A stretch of DNA of 36,171 bases from a virus, in IMG/VR virus record IMGVR_UViG_3300008450_000172, positions 1 through 36,171 of that record. The stretch is one strand, 5' to 3'. The position numbers and the translations under genes are program-made. Each line of letters opens with the position of its first letter. Positions within the stretch are counted from its first letter, which is position 1. The notes under the pieces are model-generated. The model worked only from the letters and a program-made list of their open reading frames with translations, made no database searches and was not told the origin of the DNA. Below, one piece after another: positions 5,759 to 14,308 of the stretch.

Positions 5759-7744
5759 TTAAGGTGTAGTTGTCCAGCTTGCGTTAAGCCAAAGCCGTGT
5801 GACGCTAATCGGCGTGGCTTCAAGCGTCCGCACTTCGCCAGTTGCCGCCACGATCACCCGCACACCAGAGAAAACCGAGCCATTCCATACGGTTGCTTGG
5901 CCGTAGAACGGTTCGCGTTGTGGCGAGAACCCTGCCGAAACGCTTGCAACCACCGTGTTAGCCGCAATCACAGCCGGAGTGTTCATAGTGATGTAGCCGT
6001 CAGCCGTCACGACTGAGCCGCTTGCGAGGGTTCGCATACCGCCAGAGCCGGGCAGTGCGTAGCCTGTAGCGGGGGTCACTGAGCTTGTTGTGTCACCCAC
6101 CATCTGCCAAGACTCCCAGCCGGGGGCGTGCGGCCCCAGCGTAGCTGCACGGCCCATGCGGTAAGCCGAGCGCTTGGCATTTACTCCGGCCTCATATGGG
6201 TAGTTTGTCTGGATAACAATGTCGTCCTGAGAGCGTGTCGTAATCAAGATGCCGTCAAGCGGGAAGCCAGTGCCAGCCGCCGCCCGACTTACAGTGACGC
6301 CGTGGCTGTAGGTGCTGGGCAGTCGTGCCGCATCGCCCAAATCTTCAGCCCCGCCGACCACGCGCATGTTTGCCCGTCCGATTTTCCGGCGAAGGCCTTC
6401 AGGAAAGATCACATCAGCCATCAATCCGGCAATCCACGTATTCATCACATTAAGCGGGTGGATTGCGCGTCCGTCTGCGTAGGGGTTGTCCATCCACACA
6501 CCCGCCGCACCACGCGAGTCTTTTAAGAATGCGTAGGTGTCGATAAAGCAGCACTGGAAATCCCGCGCCGCTTGCTTAATGGCTGGCACGATCTGCTCAT
6601 ACCACTGCTCATCGCGCCCGTTGGGGGTGTCTGATGTGCTGTTTGGCGTCATCAGAATGATGGATAACGAGGCCACATTTCGACTTGCACGAATGGTGGT
6701 CAGGCCTGCGCGGAGTGATGTGATGTAGTCATTCACATCGCGGCGATTGGCGTAAGACTGCCCTGCATCTGCCGGAGCGGGTGCGCCACTCTTGAGCCAT
6801 CCGGGATCATTGATGCCCCAGCGAACCACCAACAAATCAGGGTTCGCTGATAGATCGCCTGCTAGGTGGGTGCTTACCCATTGCGCCGTTTGTTGCCCCG
6901 ACTGACCGCGATTAACGGAGGTCAGGCCGTAGGGTGTTTGAAGGCCCACAGCTTCGCCAGCCAATTTAAGCAGGGCGGGAATCTGGTAATCAGCCGATAC
7001 ACCGTCACCGGCTGTCGTGCTGTCACCGCTAAACACCATGATGGGCTTGCGGGTCGGTGCCGAGTGCTGGCTAATCAGCAGGTTGTGAAAAGCGGCTAGG
7101 TACTCTCGGCCAAAAACAATTTTGTGCTTATCGGCGTAGGTGTTTAGCTGCTGCAAGCCGCCCGTGATCGCTTTGACAATAGAGCCGGGACCTTCAAATT
7201 CCACGCCGAACTTGTTAACAGGGGCCGCATCAACGCGGTATTGCCCCTGTGGCAATACGACAGTTCCTTTATTGCCAGCGTCCGCAACGGCGACATTTAC
7301 TGGTGTCGTGTCATTCGCACCACCGCCCACAGCGCCTTTGTCTTTTACGCTGATTGATTCGCTGAGTTTTTCCGCGACTGTTACAGGGCCAAAGCCAACG
7401 GCAGACGCACCGCCGGACCCGCTTAGATCGTTAACAATGTCCCAAACAGGGTCAGCCCTGCGAGTCCACAGGGTAGAACCGTCTGCACGTTTTAACGACA
7501 GGTCGTAACTACCGCCCACCAGATACAGCGGGGCCGATAGCTCACCCCGAGCGTTCAAGGCGATGTATTGACCGCCCTGCCCGTCATTGGTGTATGTGTG
7601 GGGGATGGTTCCGGCGTGGTCCGTGTACGCAGTTTTGTGCGTAGTGGTGCCGAAGTTGTAGGTATAGAGCCTGCCGCCTATGAGGGGGTCGCCCAGATCG
7701 GTGAAGGCTTGGAGATTGAAATCTCCTGAAAGGGAAGCGGACAT
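5759..7744 (-). CDS. Tailspike/fibre with SGNH esterase domain (661 aa)
   Basis: Receptor-binding protein. Residues 1-105 form a podovirus head-binding domain (LGDPLIGGRLYTY, IALNARGEL, YDLSLKRADGSTLWTRR). Residues 125-175 resemble the opening of a pectate-lyase-3 beta-helix (ISVKDKGAVGGG, GTVVLPQGQYRV), cut short. An SGNH/GDSL hydrolase follows: GDS 240-242 (Ser242), G283, G310-I-N312-D, and D424 to H429, a wider gap than the usual DxxH. A beta-rich C-terminus ends the chain. It probably removes acetyl groups from a surface polysaccharide. GGAGTATCAATG gives the start. Length is close to P22 gp9 (667). Confidence 0.9.
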   Translation of the reverse strand: MSASLSGDFNLQAFTDLGDPLIGGRLYTYNFGTTTHKTAYTDHAGTIPHTYTNDGQGGQYIALNARGELSAPLYLVGGSYDLSLKRADGSTLWTRRADPVWDIVNDLSGSGGASAVGFGPVTVAEKLSESISVKDKGAVGGGANDTTPVNVAVADAGNKGTVVLPQGQYRVDAAPVNKFGVEFEGPGSIVKAITGGLQQLNTYADKHKIVFGREYLAAFHNLLISQHSAPTRKPIMVFSGDSTTAGDGVSADYQIPALLKLAGEAVGLQTPYGLTSVNRGQSGQQTAQWVSTHLAGDLSANPDLLVVRWGINDPGWLKSGAPAPADAGQSYANRRDVNDYITSLRAGLTTIRASRNVASLSIILMTPNSTSDTPNGRDEQWYEQIVPAIKQAARDFQCCFIDTYAFLKDSRGAAGVWMDNPYADGRAIHPLNVMNTWIAGLMADVIFPEGLRRKIGRANMRVVGGAEDLGDAARLPSTYSHGVTVSRAAAGTGFPLDGILITTRSQDDIVIQTNYPYEAGVNAKRSAYRMGRAATLGPHAPGWESWQMVGDTTSSVTPATGYALPGSGGMRTLASGSVVTADGYITMNTPAVIAANTVVASVSAGFSPQREPFYGQATVWNGSVFSGVRVIVAATGEVRTLEATPISVTRLWLNASWTTTP

Positions 7745-7775
7745 TGATACTCCAGCGCCATCGCGGCGTTAAGGG

Positions 7776-7804
7776 TTGCGAGAATTTTATTTAGTCTTTA
7801 CATT
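7776..7804 (+). promoter_or_regulatory. Candidate promoter for the opposite-strand membrane gene
   Basis: TTGCGA (7776-7781), a 17-bp spacer, then TACATT (7799-7804). The ATG of the 54-aa gene follows 6 bases after the -10, the same geometry as three promoters in the immunity region, and no ribosome site is visible. A leaderless transcript is implied. Confidence 0.5.
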
Positions 7805-7810
7805 TGGCGT

Positions 7811-7975
7811 ATGGAAAATTGGTTACTCGCCATCTTTGTCAAGCCGTTTTTTGCTGTGGCCTTCTTCTTGGTCGCCTGGATGATTTCGCGCCTTCTGCAC
7901 AAATTCATTCCAGAGGGCAAGATAAAGCGCATCCTCTATTCACCGCCCGTTTGGTTGCGAGACAAGAGCCGTTGA
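7811..7975 (+). CDS. Opposite-strand small membrane protein, moron candidate (54 aa)
   Basis: It lies alone on the + strand within the - strand late region. ATG at 7811; residues 4-29 are strongly hydrophobic (LLAIFVKPFFAVAFFLV then AWMI), followed by a basic tail (KFIPEGKIKRIL, WLRDKSR), giving one or two membrane passes. Its last 36 bases are antisense to the 3' end of the ejection protein gene. In P22 the same junction, between gene 16 and tailspike gene 9, holds the immI block with sieA, a membrane superinfection-exclusion gene. Similar short membrane proteins occur in other phages; function unproven. Confidence 0.68.
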   Translation: MENWLLAIFVKPFFAVAFFLVAWMISRLLHKFIPEGKIKRILYSPPVWLRDKSR

Positions 7976-9799
7976 AGGCGCAAGCACCGCGCTCTGCCTC
8001 AGCAAGCGGACAAGCGGGTTATCAGGAAGTCTGAAACCTTGTTGTTGTGCAGCCTCAAGCGCCTTTTTGGCGGTCTGCGGGTCTAGCACCGCATCAGCAA
8101 GCATCTGCTGAATCTTTGGCTCCGCTACGCCGCCATAAAGCAAGTTCAAAGGCTTGCCAACAATCGTATTTGCAATGGCAGACTCGGCCCAAGAGCTAGG
8201 CAGACCTGTCGGACCTACAAGCTGTTGAAGCACGTTCTGAGAGGCCATGCGTTGCGCCGTTGCAGAACCTGGCCCATTACCTGCCCGAGCTACAGCACCA
8301 GAGCGATCAACCTCCGCAACCAAAGAGCGCACTAGGTTTTCTTGGTCTGGCGTCAACACATCCGACAATTTTGAGCCTGCGCCCTTCTTGCCAACAGCCG
8401 CTTGAATCAGCGCGTTCTCATCCTTCAACATGCCGGTTAGCTTGTTGGGCATAAGGCGCACATTGCCCGCTAGGTCGCTTGTGTTGGATGCGCCATCCTT
8501 CAGCAGCTTCTCGCCCACGGACATGGCGTTAAGCGGTTTTGATGCCGCTGCGTAGCCTTGACGCGCCGCCTTGAAGTCGGGGTTTGCCTTCTCCATCCAA
8601 TCCACAATCTGACCGCGCAAGTTCTTCACGGTGTTGCCAGCCGCGCCGGTAAATCCGCTGGTTGGGTCGGTCAGCATCTCATCCATTGCCATTTTCAGGT
8701 CTTGCAGGCCTTGGCCGGTGATCTGCTTGCTTCCGGCTTGTCCGTTGTTGCCAAGACCCTTGAAAACGTCTGTCGCTTCCGTGCTGAATGAAAACTTGCG
8801 GCCTTGGTTGGCTGCAAGGGCTTCAGCCCGAGTAATCGCCTGCTTCACTGCGGGGCGCTGCAACAGGCTTGCCAATTGGTCGTCTACCTTGTAGTTCGCA
8901 GCAGTGGCCGTGTCGTATAGCTCTTTGGTCGCTGTTTTCCGAGCAGCATCAGCCGCCGCCCGTGTGGACTCGTTACCCGCCAAACCTTCCAGCGCTGCAA
9001 CTCGCGCACCGTTGTTGTCAGCTAGACGCGCATCAATCCGGCTGGCTATTTGCGGGTCCATCGAACGTGCTGCATCTTGCAGCCGCGCCATGCCAGCGTC
9101 TGCCGTTTCCTCGGCAATCGTGGGTGTTGCGCCGGTTACGGTTCTGCCGCCTTGCGCCTTCAGCACAGCCGCAGGGTTGTCCGCAAAACGTTGGATAGTG
9201 CGCCCTGCGATCTTCTGGCGGCCTGTTTGGGTAAATGGCTCCGCTAGTGCTTTGACGCCTTGATAGCCCGATGCCAATGCACGGCCAGCGGCCACACCGC
9301 CAGCACCAGCCGCAGCGCCTAGGGCCGCATTACTCAATCGGCTGTCATCCGTGCCGACTTGTTGGATAGCCCCCTGTGCGCCACCAATAAGAGCCGCACC
9401 GCGCAGAGTCGCCGCCCCTGGTATCGCCATTGTGGGCAGTGCAATCGCCAAGTTGCCGCCGAAGTTTCCAACCTTGCCAGCGCCCGTATCCATCAAAGCA
9501 GCGTCACGCGCTTTAACTTCGTCAACCTCGGAGCGATCTACTAAGCCCACCAACTGCCCAAGACCGCGCCCCGTGTCCGCAAAGGCCTTGCCAACACCAG
9601 CTAGCACCTTGTCAGTAGTAGACATGCCATTGGTAGGGCTGTACAGCTTGCGGTCTGCGTCTTGCTGTGCCTTGGCTCGTTCGGCCCTGCCGCCGAAGGT
9701 CTGCTCTGCAAAGGCTTCCACATCCGCAGGGCTTGCGCCGTCAGGCCCCTCGAAAACGTGAACACGACCATCCGGCCCTTGTACGCGATATTTAGCCAT
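7940..9799 (-). CDS. Large ejection/internal virion protein, gp16 position (619 aa)
   Basis: The start MAKYRVQGPDGRVHVFEGP followed by ADVEAFAEQTFGG is an N-terminal segment common in phage internal virion proteins. The rest is Ala/Gly rich and helical, with an amphipathic glycine-rich stretch (residues about 110-175: ALPTMAIPGAATLRGAAL, AALGAAAGAGGVAAG) that could enter a membrane. Gene order and length (P22 gp16 is 609) suggest the last of three proteins ejected ahead of DNA. No transglycosylase motif seen. Its ATG overlaps the previous stop by one base (TAATG). Confidence 0.78.
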   Translation of the reverse strand: MAKYRVQGPDGRVHVFEGPDGASPADVEAFAEQTFGGRAERAKAQQDADRKLYSPTNGMSTTDKVLAGVGKAFADTGRGLGQLVGLVDRSEVDEVKARDAALMDTGAGKVGNFGGNLAIALPTMAIPGAATLRGAALIGGAQGAIQQVGTDDSRLSNAALGAAAGAGGVAAGRALASGYQGVKALAEPFTQTGRQKIAGRTIQRFADNPAAVLKAQGGRTVTGATPTIAEETADAGMARLQDAARSMDPQIASRIDARLADNNGARVAALEGLAGNESTRAAADAARKTATKELYDTATAANYKVDDQLASLLQRPAVKQAITRAEALAANQGRKFSFSTEATDVFKGLGNNGQAGSKQITGQGLQDLKMAMDEMLTDPTSGFTGAAGNTVKNLRGQIVDWMEKANPDFKAARQGYAAASKPLNAMSVGEKLLKDGASNTSDLAGNVRLMPNKLTGMLKDENALIQAAVGKKGAGSKLSDVLTPDQENLVRSLVAEVDRSGAVARAGNGPGSATAQRMASQNVLQQLVGPTGLPSSWAESAIANTIVGKPLNLLYGGVAEPKIQQMLADAVLDPQTAKKALEAAQQQGFRLPDNPLVRLLRQSAVLAPSTALVSQPNGR

Positions 9800-11112
9800 T
9801 ATTCAGACCCCAAGTATTTGAAACCGCCTTTTGCTGGTGCGCCAAAACTGCCCGTAGCGCCGCCCGTGCTGCGTCCGGTGATTTCTCCGACAATCTCAGA
9901 CCTGCGGCCTTCAGGCACATCCACCAGCACACCGCGCATAGCAGCCTCACGGTTTGCCTTTTTCTGAGCAATCACTTGTTTGCTGTCGCCCACTTGTGGG
10001 AAATATTGCTTATTGCCGTTGTCGAACTCAGATTCGCCAATGACCGCGCCAGACTCGCGCCGCAGTACAGCGTTCAAGAAATCGCGCTTGGCTTGCAAAA
10101 GTTGTTGTTGGTCAGAGCTAGACAATGCGCTGATGACGCTGCCCACCCCATAACCGGAGTTGATGCCGGGTGTTGATGTGGTCGTGCCCGACTTCTCCAA
10201 CGTGTCAAAAATCTCGTTTGCCATCTTCATGCGAGAGCCAAAGAGAGCGGATTTCGCCTGCCCTTCTGTGAGTGGCTTCTCGCTCTTGGTCGCCAAGGTT
10301 GCAGCGTTGGCATCACGCGAACGAGCATCCGTCATGTTCTGGCCGCGCATCTGTACGCCACGGTTTGCAGCGCCTTCGGAGCGGGTACGGGCATCCGTCA
10401 AAACCGCTTCAGGGCTTGCCTGCAACTGCACCGGAGCCGCGCCGATTTGCTTGCCAAATGTCGGGCTGTTCGGGTTGTTGTCTACAAAATACTTTTGCTG
10501 GCCGGTGCTGATTTCTGTCGGCTTGGCTGTTCCCTGCTCGATCAACTGTTGCGGGGTAAGCAGGCTTCTCAGGTGCCCAAGCTGCCATTGTCCGAACTGC
10601 GCCGCATCGCGGGGGATGGCTTGCGCAAGCTGTTCGCCTTGTTCTGGCGTGACTTCGCCGCTTTGTACTTTGGCTTTCAGGTCTGCTATTGCTTCGTCAG
10701 GCGCCTTGAATGTAGCCATGCGGGTAGCTGCTGCTGCGCGCTTTTCCTGCTCCAACTTGAACTTTGCAGCCGAGGTCTGAGCCTCCGCGCTGCCGGTCTG
10801 CGCTTTGTTCTTTGCAATCTCTGCCGCCGTCTTTTCAGCGCCTTGGATGCTTGCTTGAATGGATTGCGCCTGCTTGTACAAGCCCTTAGCGTTCAGCGCC
10901 TTGACAAGCGCGTTTTGGTCGCCTGCTGCCTCCATAGTGGCCGTGCGCAGTGTCTGACCGTCCGCAAAGTCTTGCTGGGCCTGTTGTGCCTGCATCCGAG
11001 TAGCCGCAAGCTGTAGCGCGTTGCTTTCCTCTCGGTCCATATCGGCGCGGTAAGCCGCCACCGATTTAACGGGCTGTAGGTACTGTCCAAAAATCCCTGC
11101 ATCTGCTGCCAT
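9799..11112 (-). CDS. Ejection/internal virion protein, gp20 position (437 aa)
   Basis: Ala/Gln/Lys-rich, largely helical (LQLAATRMQAQQAQQDFADG, KLEQEKRAAAATRM); the central part has repeated AQTG/SAEAQTS-type stretches. The C-terminal region (QAKRDFLNAVLRRESGAVIG, FPQVGD, QKKANREAAMRG) recalls the tail of many phage DNA-transfer proteins of this composition. It lies between gp7-like and gp16-like genes, as gp20 does in P22 (471 aa). The ATG directly follows the stop of the upstream gene. Confidence 0.75.
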   Translation of the reverse strand: MAADAGIFGQYLQPVKSVAAYRADMDREESNALQLAATRMQAQQAQQDFADGQTLRTATMEAAGDQNALVKALNAKGLYKQAQSIQASIQGAEKTAAEIAKNKAQTGSAEAQTSAAKFKLEQEKRAAAATRMATFKAPDEAIADLKAKVQSGEVTPEQGEQLAQAIPRDAAQFGQWQLGHLRSLLTPQQLIEQGTAKPTEISTGQQKYFVDNNPNSPTFGKQIGAAPVQLQASPEAVLTDARTRSEGAANRGVQMRGQNMTDARSRDANAATLATKSEKPLTEGQAKSALFGSRMKMANEIFDTLEKSGTTTSTPGINSGYGVGSVISALSSSDQQQLLQAKRDFLNAVLRRESGAVIGESEFDNGNKQYFPQVGDSKQVIAQKKANREAAMRGVLVDVPEGRRSEIVGEITGRSTGGATGSFGAPAKGGFKYLGSE

Positions 11113-11784
11113 TTAGTAACCTCCGCCTGCTTGCATTGGAATCGTGCTTGATGTGCTGGGGGTCGCCCATTTCTGACCGACTGCCCCTAATTGGTTGATA
11201 GCGCTGCCCCAGATATTCCCTTGCGCCATCGTTGCGGCTGCGCTTGCGTTGCCTTGGGCGGTAATCAGGCCAGCATTTGCCCCAGCCGCAGACGCACCAG
11301 CCGCCGCCGTGCTGCCTGTAGCAGATTGACCCACACCAGCCAAAGCCGCAAGACGGTTCAAACGGTCTTGCTTGGCTTGGTAATTGCGCGAATATGCGCT
11401 TTCATATTTGGTCGTGGCGTAGTCGTTGCCGTACCGCGCCGCAGCTTTAAGGGACGCACCCGATAAGCGCCCACCAGCCGCCGAGGCTTTTCGGTCTAGT
11501 GCTGTCTGGCCTTGATTTAAGCCGAACTGATAGCCGGGGTCGCTCATGGCGTCCACTGCTGTCATCGGTGTGTTCATTTCGGATTGAAGCTGCCCCAAAG
11601 CAGTGACACCCGCCGCACGATAGGGTGCATAGTCTGCTCGGGTTGTGTCGTACTGCCGAGCATTTTCAGCAACGCCTCGATCTGTTGCATCGGCTTGTGA
11701 GCTTGCCGCGCTTGATGCAGAGCCTGACTGCATACTTGCACCAACCAAGGTCGCGCCCGCGACCGCCACCATTCCCCATGACAT
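11113..11784 (-). CDS. DNA transfer/ejection protein, gp7 position (223 aa)
   Basis: Starts MSWGMVAVAGATLVGASMQS, a hydrophobic glycine-rich segment followed by Ala/Ser-rich helices, typical of small podovirus ejection proteins. Middle motifs YRAAGVTALGQLQ and SDPGYQFGLNQGQTALDR, then RLSGASLKAAARYGNDYA, recur in proteins annotated as DNA injection proteins. P22 gp7 is 229 aa and holds the same place. AAGGGGGA precedes the ATG. Probably packed in the virion and exported on infection. Confidence 0.8.
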   Translation of the reverse strand: MSWGMVAVAGATLVGASMQSGSASSAASSQADATDRGVAENARQYDTTRADYAPYRAAGVTALGQLQSEMNTPMTAVDAMSDPGYQFGLNQGQTALDRKASAAGGRLSGASLKAAARYGNDYATTKYESAYSRNYQAKQDRLNRLAALAGVGQSATGSTAAAGASAAGANAGLITAQGNASAAATMAQGNIWGSAINQLGAVGQKWATPSTSSTIPMQAGGGY

Positions 11785-11785
11785 A

Positions 11786-12232
11786 TCAATCCCCCTTCAG
11801 TAGGTTGCAAGCAAGTTGCTTGTTATCTGAGCCGCCCAGCAGCTCTGATGCCTTGGACTCTGTGAAAATCTCCGTCAGCTTGTCTGTGTCTCGCTCATCA
11901 GTCGGATTGGGTGCAAAGTTCGTCCACCGCGAATCCTCGATTGCATAAACTGCGTTCTTCATTCCGGCATGGCACGTAAAGACCTCACCGGCTGCAACTT
12001 CCTTGCTTCCGTCATCTGTCATCACGCGAAGCCGCCCCATCGAAACAACCACCAGATGCTCTTTTTTATGGACAGCACCGACCACGGTTGTGCCTGCTGG
12101 AATGGTGATTTCTCGGGCGTACAGTCCGGGCGCAAAGTAGTGCCGAACAGGGCAATCCACCTGCGGCAAACCAAGCATAGATTGCTCTAGCTTTTCTGCC
12201 TTTACTCGCAGTGATTGCTGCAAGTCCGTCAT
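11786..12232 (-). CDS. Cupin-like virion-region protein (148 aa)
   Basis: The central part reads as a single beta-barrel cupin: YAREITIPAGTTVVGAVHKK, HLVVVSMGRLRVMTDDGSKE, VAAGEVFTCHAGMKNAVYAI. The putative metal-site histidines are partly kept (H at VGAVHKKEH and in CHAG). An N-terminal helix and a charged C-terminal tail extend it. Cupin-like proteins appear in late operons of several podoviruses, but their role is not established. Gene order puts it in the gp26/gp14 region of P22. The ATG overlaps the preceding stop (TAATG). Confidence 0.7.
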   Translation of the reverse strand: MTDLQQSLRVKAEKLEQSMLGLPQVDCPVRHYFAPGLYAREITIPAGTTVVGAVHKKEHLVVVSMGRLRVMTDDGSKEVAAGEVFTCHAGMKNAVYAIEDSRWTNFAPNPTDERDTDKLTEIFTESKASELLGGSDNKQLACNLLKGD

Positions 12233-12564
12233 TAGCTCACCTCACGGCCAGAAGCGCGAATTACCACCGCCGAAGCTGTAGCCGCCAAAACGCTGATAGA
12301 ACCACCCACCTCTAGAGCGTGACCGCACACCTCTGGAAAGTTGTATGTCTCACCAGCCGCAATGGTTTTGGACGCAATCGCGTTGGAAGCACTAGCCATG
12401 CCGCCTTGGGGGACCAGCTTTACAGTGACAACCACCGCCGCCGCTGTACCGTTGTAGCCGCTGAACTTGTCAATAATGGTCTTGACGCCGGTAGCCGTGT
12501 ACATGGTTGTATCGGCGTTGGGCGCGTACTGCGCGGTAAAGAGGGGGCGAATAGAAACGCTCAT
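12232..12564 (-). CDS. Small beta-sandwich virion protein (110 aa)
   Basis: Start at MSVSIRPLFTAQYA (12564), in an ATGA overlap with the upstream gene; the longer frame from 12645 is not needed. The body (TMYTATGVKTIIDKFSGYN, VVVTVKLVP, SKTIAAGETYNFPEV) alternates hydrophobic and polar residues and recalls small phage tail or capsid accessory proteins with a jelly-roll-like fold. No enzymatic motif. Its place among head-tail genes supports a structural role. Confidence 0.68.
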   Translation of the reverse strand: MSVSIRPLFTAQYAPNADTTMYTATGVKTIIDKFSGYNGTAAAVVVTVKLVPQGGMASASNAIASKTIAAGETYNFPEVCGHALEVGGSISVLAATASAVVIRASGREVS

Positions 12565-12947
12565 ACATTGTTCCCTTGTTGTAGTGCTTGAATTTCGGTG
12601 TGTAGGTTGTCTACCGCAGCGCGAATGGATGAAAGCTCTCCGCAAGCCTGATCGTTTTGAAACTTCGTTAGCTCATCCACTCGCGCCCGTAGCTCTGCAA
12701 TCTCTGCGGCCATGCCTAGCACGGTCCAAAGGTCGTAAACCGCTGATTTCGTTTCTTCTACGCCTGCATCTTCAAAGGATGAAACCGAGGCGTCTGTAGT
12801 GCTGGGGCCTGTCACACCGCCTGCGCGTTCATTCAGCACAGACAGATAACGCGCCCATTCCATGTCAATCAAAACGGGGACTTTCTGCCCGTTCACCATT
12901 GCCCACCCCAGAGGGATTCGGGCTTGTGGGCTGGCTAGTACCCTCAT
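12561..12947 (-). CDS. Coiled-coil virion protein, tail-needle position (128 aa)
   Basis: The N-terminus has PLGWAMVNGQKVPVLIDM then EWARYLSVLNERAGG, a segment common in short phage virion proteins. The C-terminal half is a coiled coil (MAAEIAELRARVDELTKFQ, LSSIRAAVDNLHTEIQALQQ). In P22 the coiled-coil tail needle gp26 (233 aa) lies at this position. The protein is about half that length, so a shortened needle or plug is only one possibility. ATGA overlaps on both sides. Confidence 0.68.
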   Translation of the reverse strand: MRVLASPQARIPLGWAMVNGQKVPVLIDMEWARYLSVLNERAGGVTGPSTTDASVSSFEDAGVEETKSAVYDLWTVLGMAAEIAELRARVDELTKFQNDQACGELSSIRAAVDNLHTEIQALQQGNNV

Positions 12948-14308
12948 GTGTCGATCACCGCGCCATGAATCGCAAACGGCACATCGTCAGAGCAGCGAAT
13001 GCGGAAAACTCGATTGAACGATGTGCCTAAGCCATTCCAGCGGATTCGCTGCATCCACCGACCCACAGCACCCAGACTGCGGAGCAATTTCGGGCCGAAT
13101 GTCACGCCGCCGTCATTGCTGATTTCTAGGGTCACGACGCCGCCGCAACCTGTTTTCATGGACAGTTCCAGCCCGTAAAAGCTGATTGGCTCCATCGTCG
13201 GCTGCTTCAGGTGGGGCCATGTGCGCTCACGCACCAGCGGACGGCCTGCCAAGTTGTTGACAGACGAATCAAGCCGCACCAGCTTGCCGAACTCATCACC
13301 GGCAAAGTGCTCGCCAGCAAAGGAGGTCACCAATCGGGAGCGCAAAGGCTTCCAGCCGTTTTCCCATTCGCCGCGCTCGTGCCATTGCTGCATGGCTGCG
13401 TCAAACACCCAAGTGGTTTCTAATCCTGGCGCATTGATGGCTACGAACTCATGGCCCTCGATCTGATAGGCCCACATGGTCGCCTTAGAAATGTCGGTGC
13501 TGCCCTTCAGGGCTTCCTCTACTGCCAGCGTAGAAACGCGCCGTGGTTGGTTGCCCTCGGCCATGTAGACGATACCGGCCCCGCGATCTGTTCGGCCAAT
13601 CCAAAACAGCGTATCGGCTGCATTGATGGCGGCACGTTTACCCACGCAGCCCACATCTAATGTGTAGGAGCCATAGCGGATAAATGGGAAATCAATGTCG
13701 CCGCTGTTAATCCAAATCTCTGTGGTCAGTTCACCGAATAGCCACAATTGCCGGTGACTTACCCGATGGGTCACGATGTTGTCAGGCGAAGAATCAGCAC
13801 TAGAGAAATCGAGCGCATCCAAGGCTGTGCCGTTGTCAATGCCGCTTAGGTAGAACTGATCTGTGTCGGGGTCTACAAACACGAAATATCCGTCTAGCTC
13901 TTGCACATCCTCAGAGCCGCGCCATCCTGCCGAGCTAACCAGCGTTAAGGCACCTCCCGCATAGATATACAGGCTTTCTCCATCCACAATTGCAAGCTGG
14001 GTGCTGTTGTGCGCCATGCCAACAAACCCCGCAAAGCTAGACAAGGTGCCGCGATCAATAGCCGCGCCAGCCGCCGAAACCTCATAGAGCTTGACGCCTG
14101 CCACGACAAACCATTTGCCGTTTACGTTGCGCGAACCTCGGATTTCTGCCCCGAGGTCTGCAATCTGCACTTCGCCGGGTGTTGCGGCCATCTGCCAAGC
14201 GTCACCGTCTGTTTTTTTGGGGTAGCAGTTCACCGCAGACTGAACGCCTGCTTTCTTGTCGGCCAAGTGGTAGCTTGGACCCACGCATTGAACATAGCCC
14301 GATTTCAT
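12944..14308 (-). CDS. P22 gp10-like packaged-DNA stabilisation protein (454 aa)
   Basis: Tail hub protein that closes the portal after packaging. It begins YVQCVGPSYHLADKKAGVQS then AVNCYPK, the entry motif of the family (GQSY.L.....D.QR..N.YP). Then come many short beta strands in the manner of a propeller (VNGKWFVVAGVKLYEVS, LQELD-type VQELDGYFVFVDPDTDQFY, LWLFGELTTEIWIN). Length is close to P22 gp10 (472). It is ATGA-coupled to the gp4-like gene upstream, the same pair as in P22. Confidence 0.85.
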   Translation of the reverse strand: MKSGYVQCVGPSYHLADKKAGVQSAVNCYPKKTDGDAWQMAATPGEVQIADLGAEIRGSRNVNGKWFVVAGVKLYEVSAAGAAIDRGTLSSFAGFVGMAHNSTQLAIVDGESLYIYAGGALTLVSSAGWRGSEDVQELDGYFVFVDPDTDQFYLSGIDNGTALDALDFSSADSSPDNIVTHRVSHRQLWLFGELTTEIWINSGDIDFPFIRYGSYTLDVGCVGKRAAINAADTLFWIGRTDRGAGIVYMAEGNQPRRVSTLAVEEALKGSTDISKATMWAYQIEGHEFVAINAPGLETTWVFDAAMQQWHERGEWENGWKPLRSRLVTSFAGEHFAGDEFGKLVRLDSSVNNLAGRPLVRERTWPHLKQPTMEPISFYGLELSMKTGCGGVVTLEISNDGGVTFGPKLLRSLGAVGRWMQRIRWNGLGTSFNRVFRIRCSDDVPFAIHGAVIDT

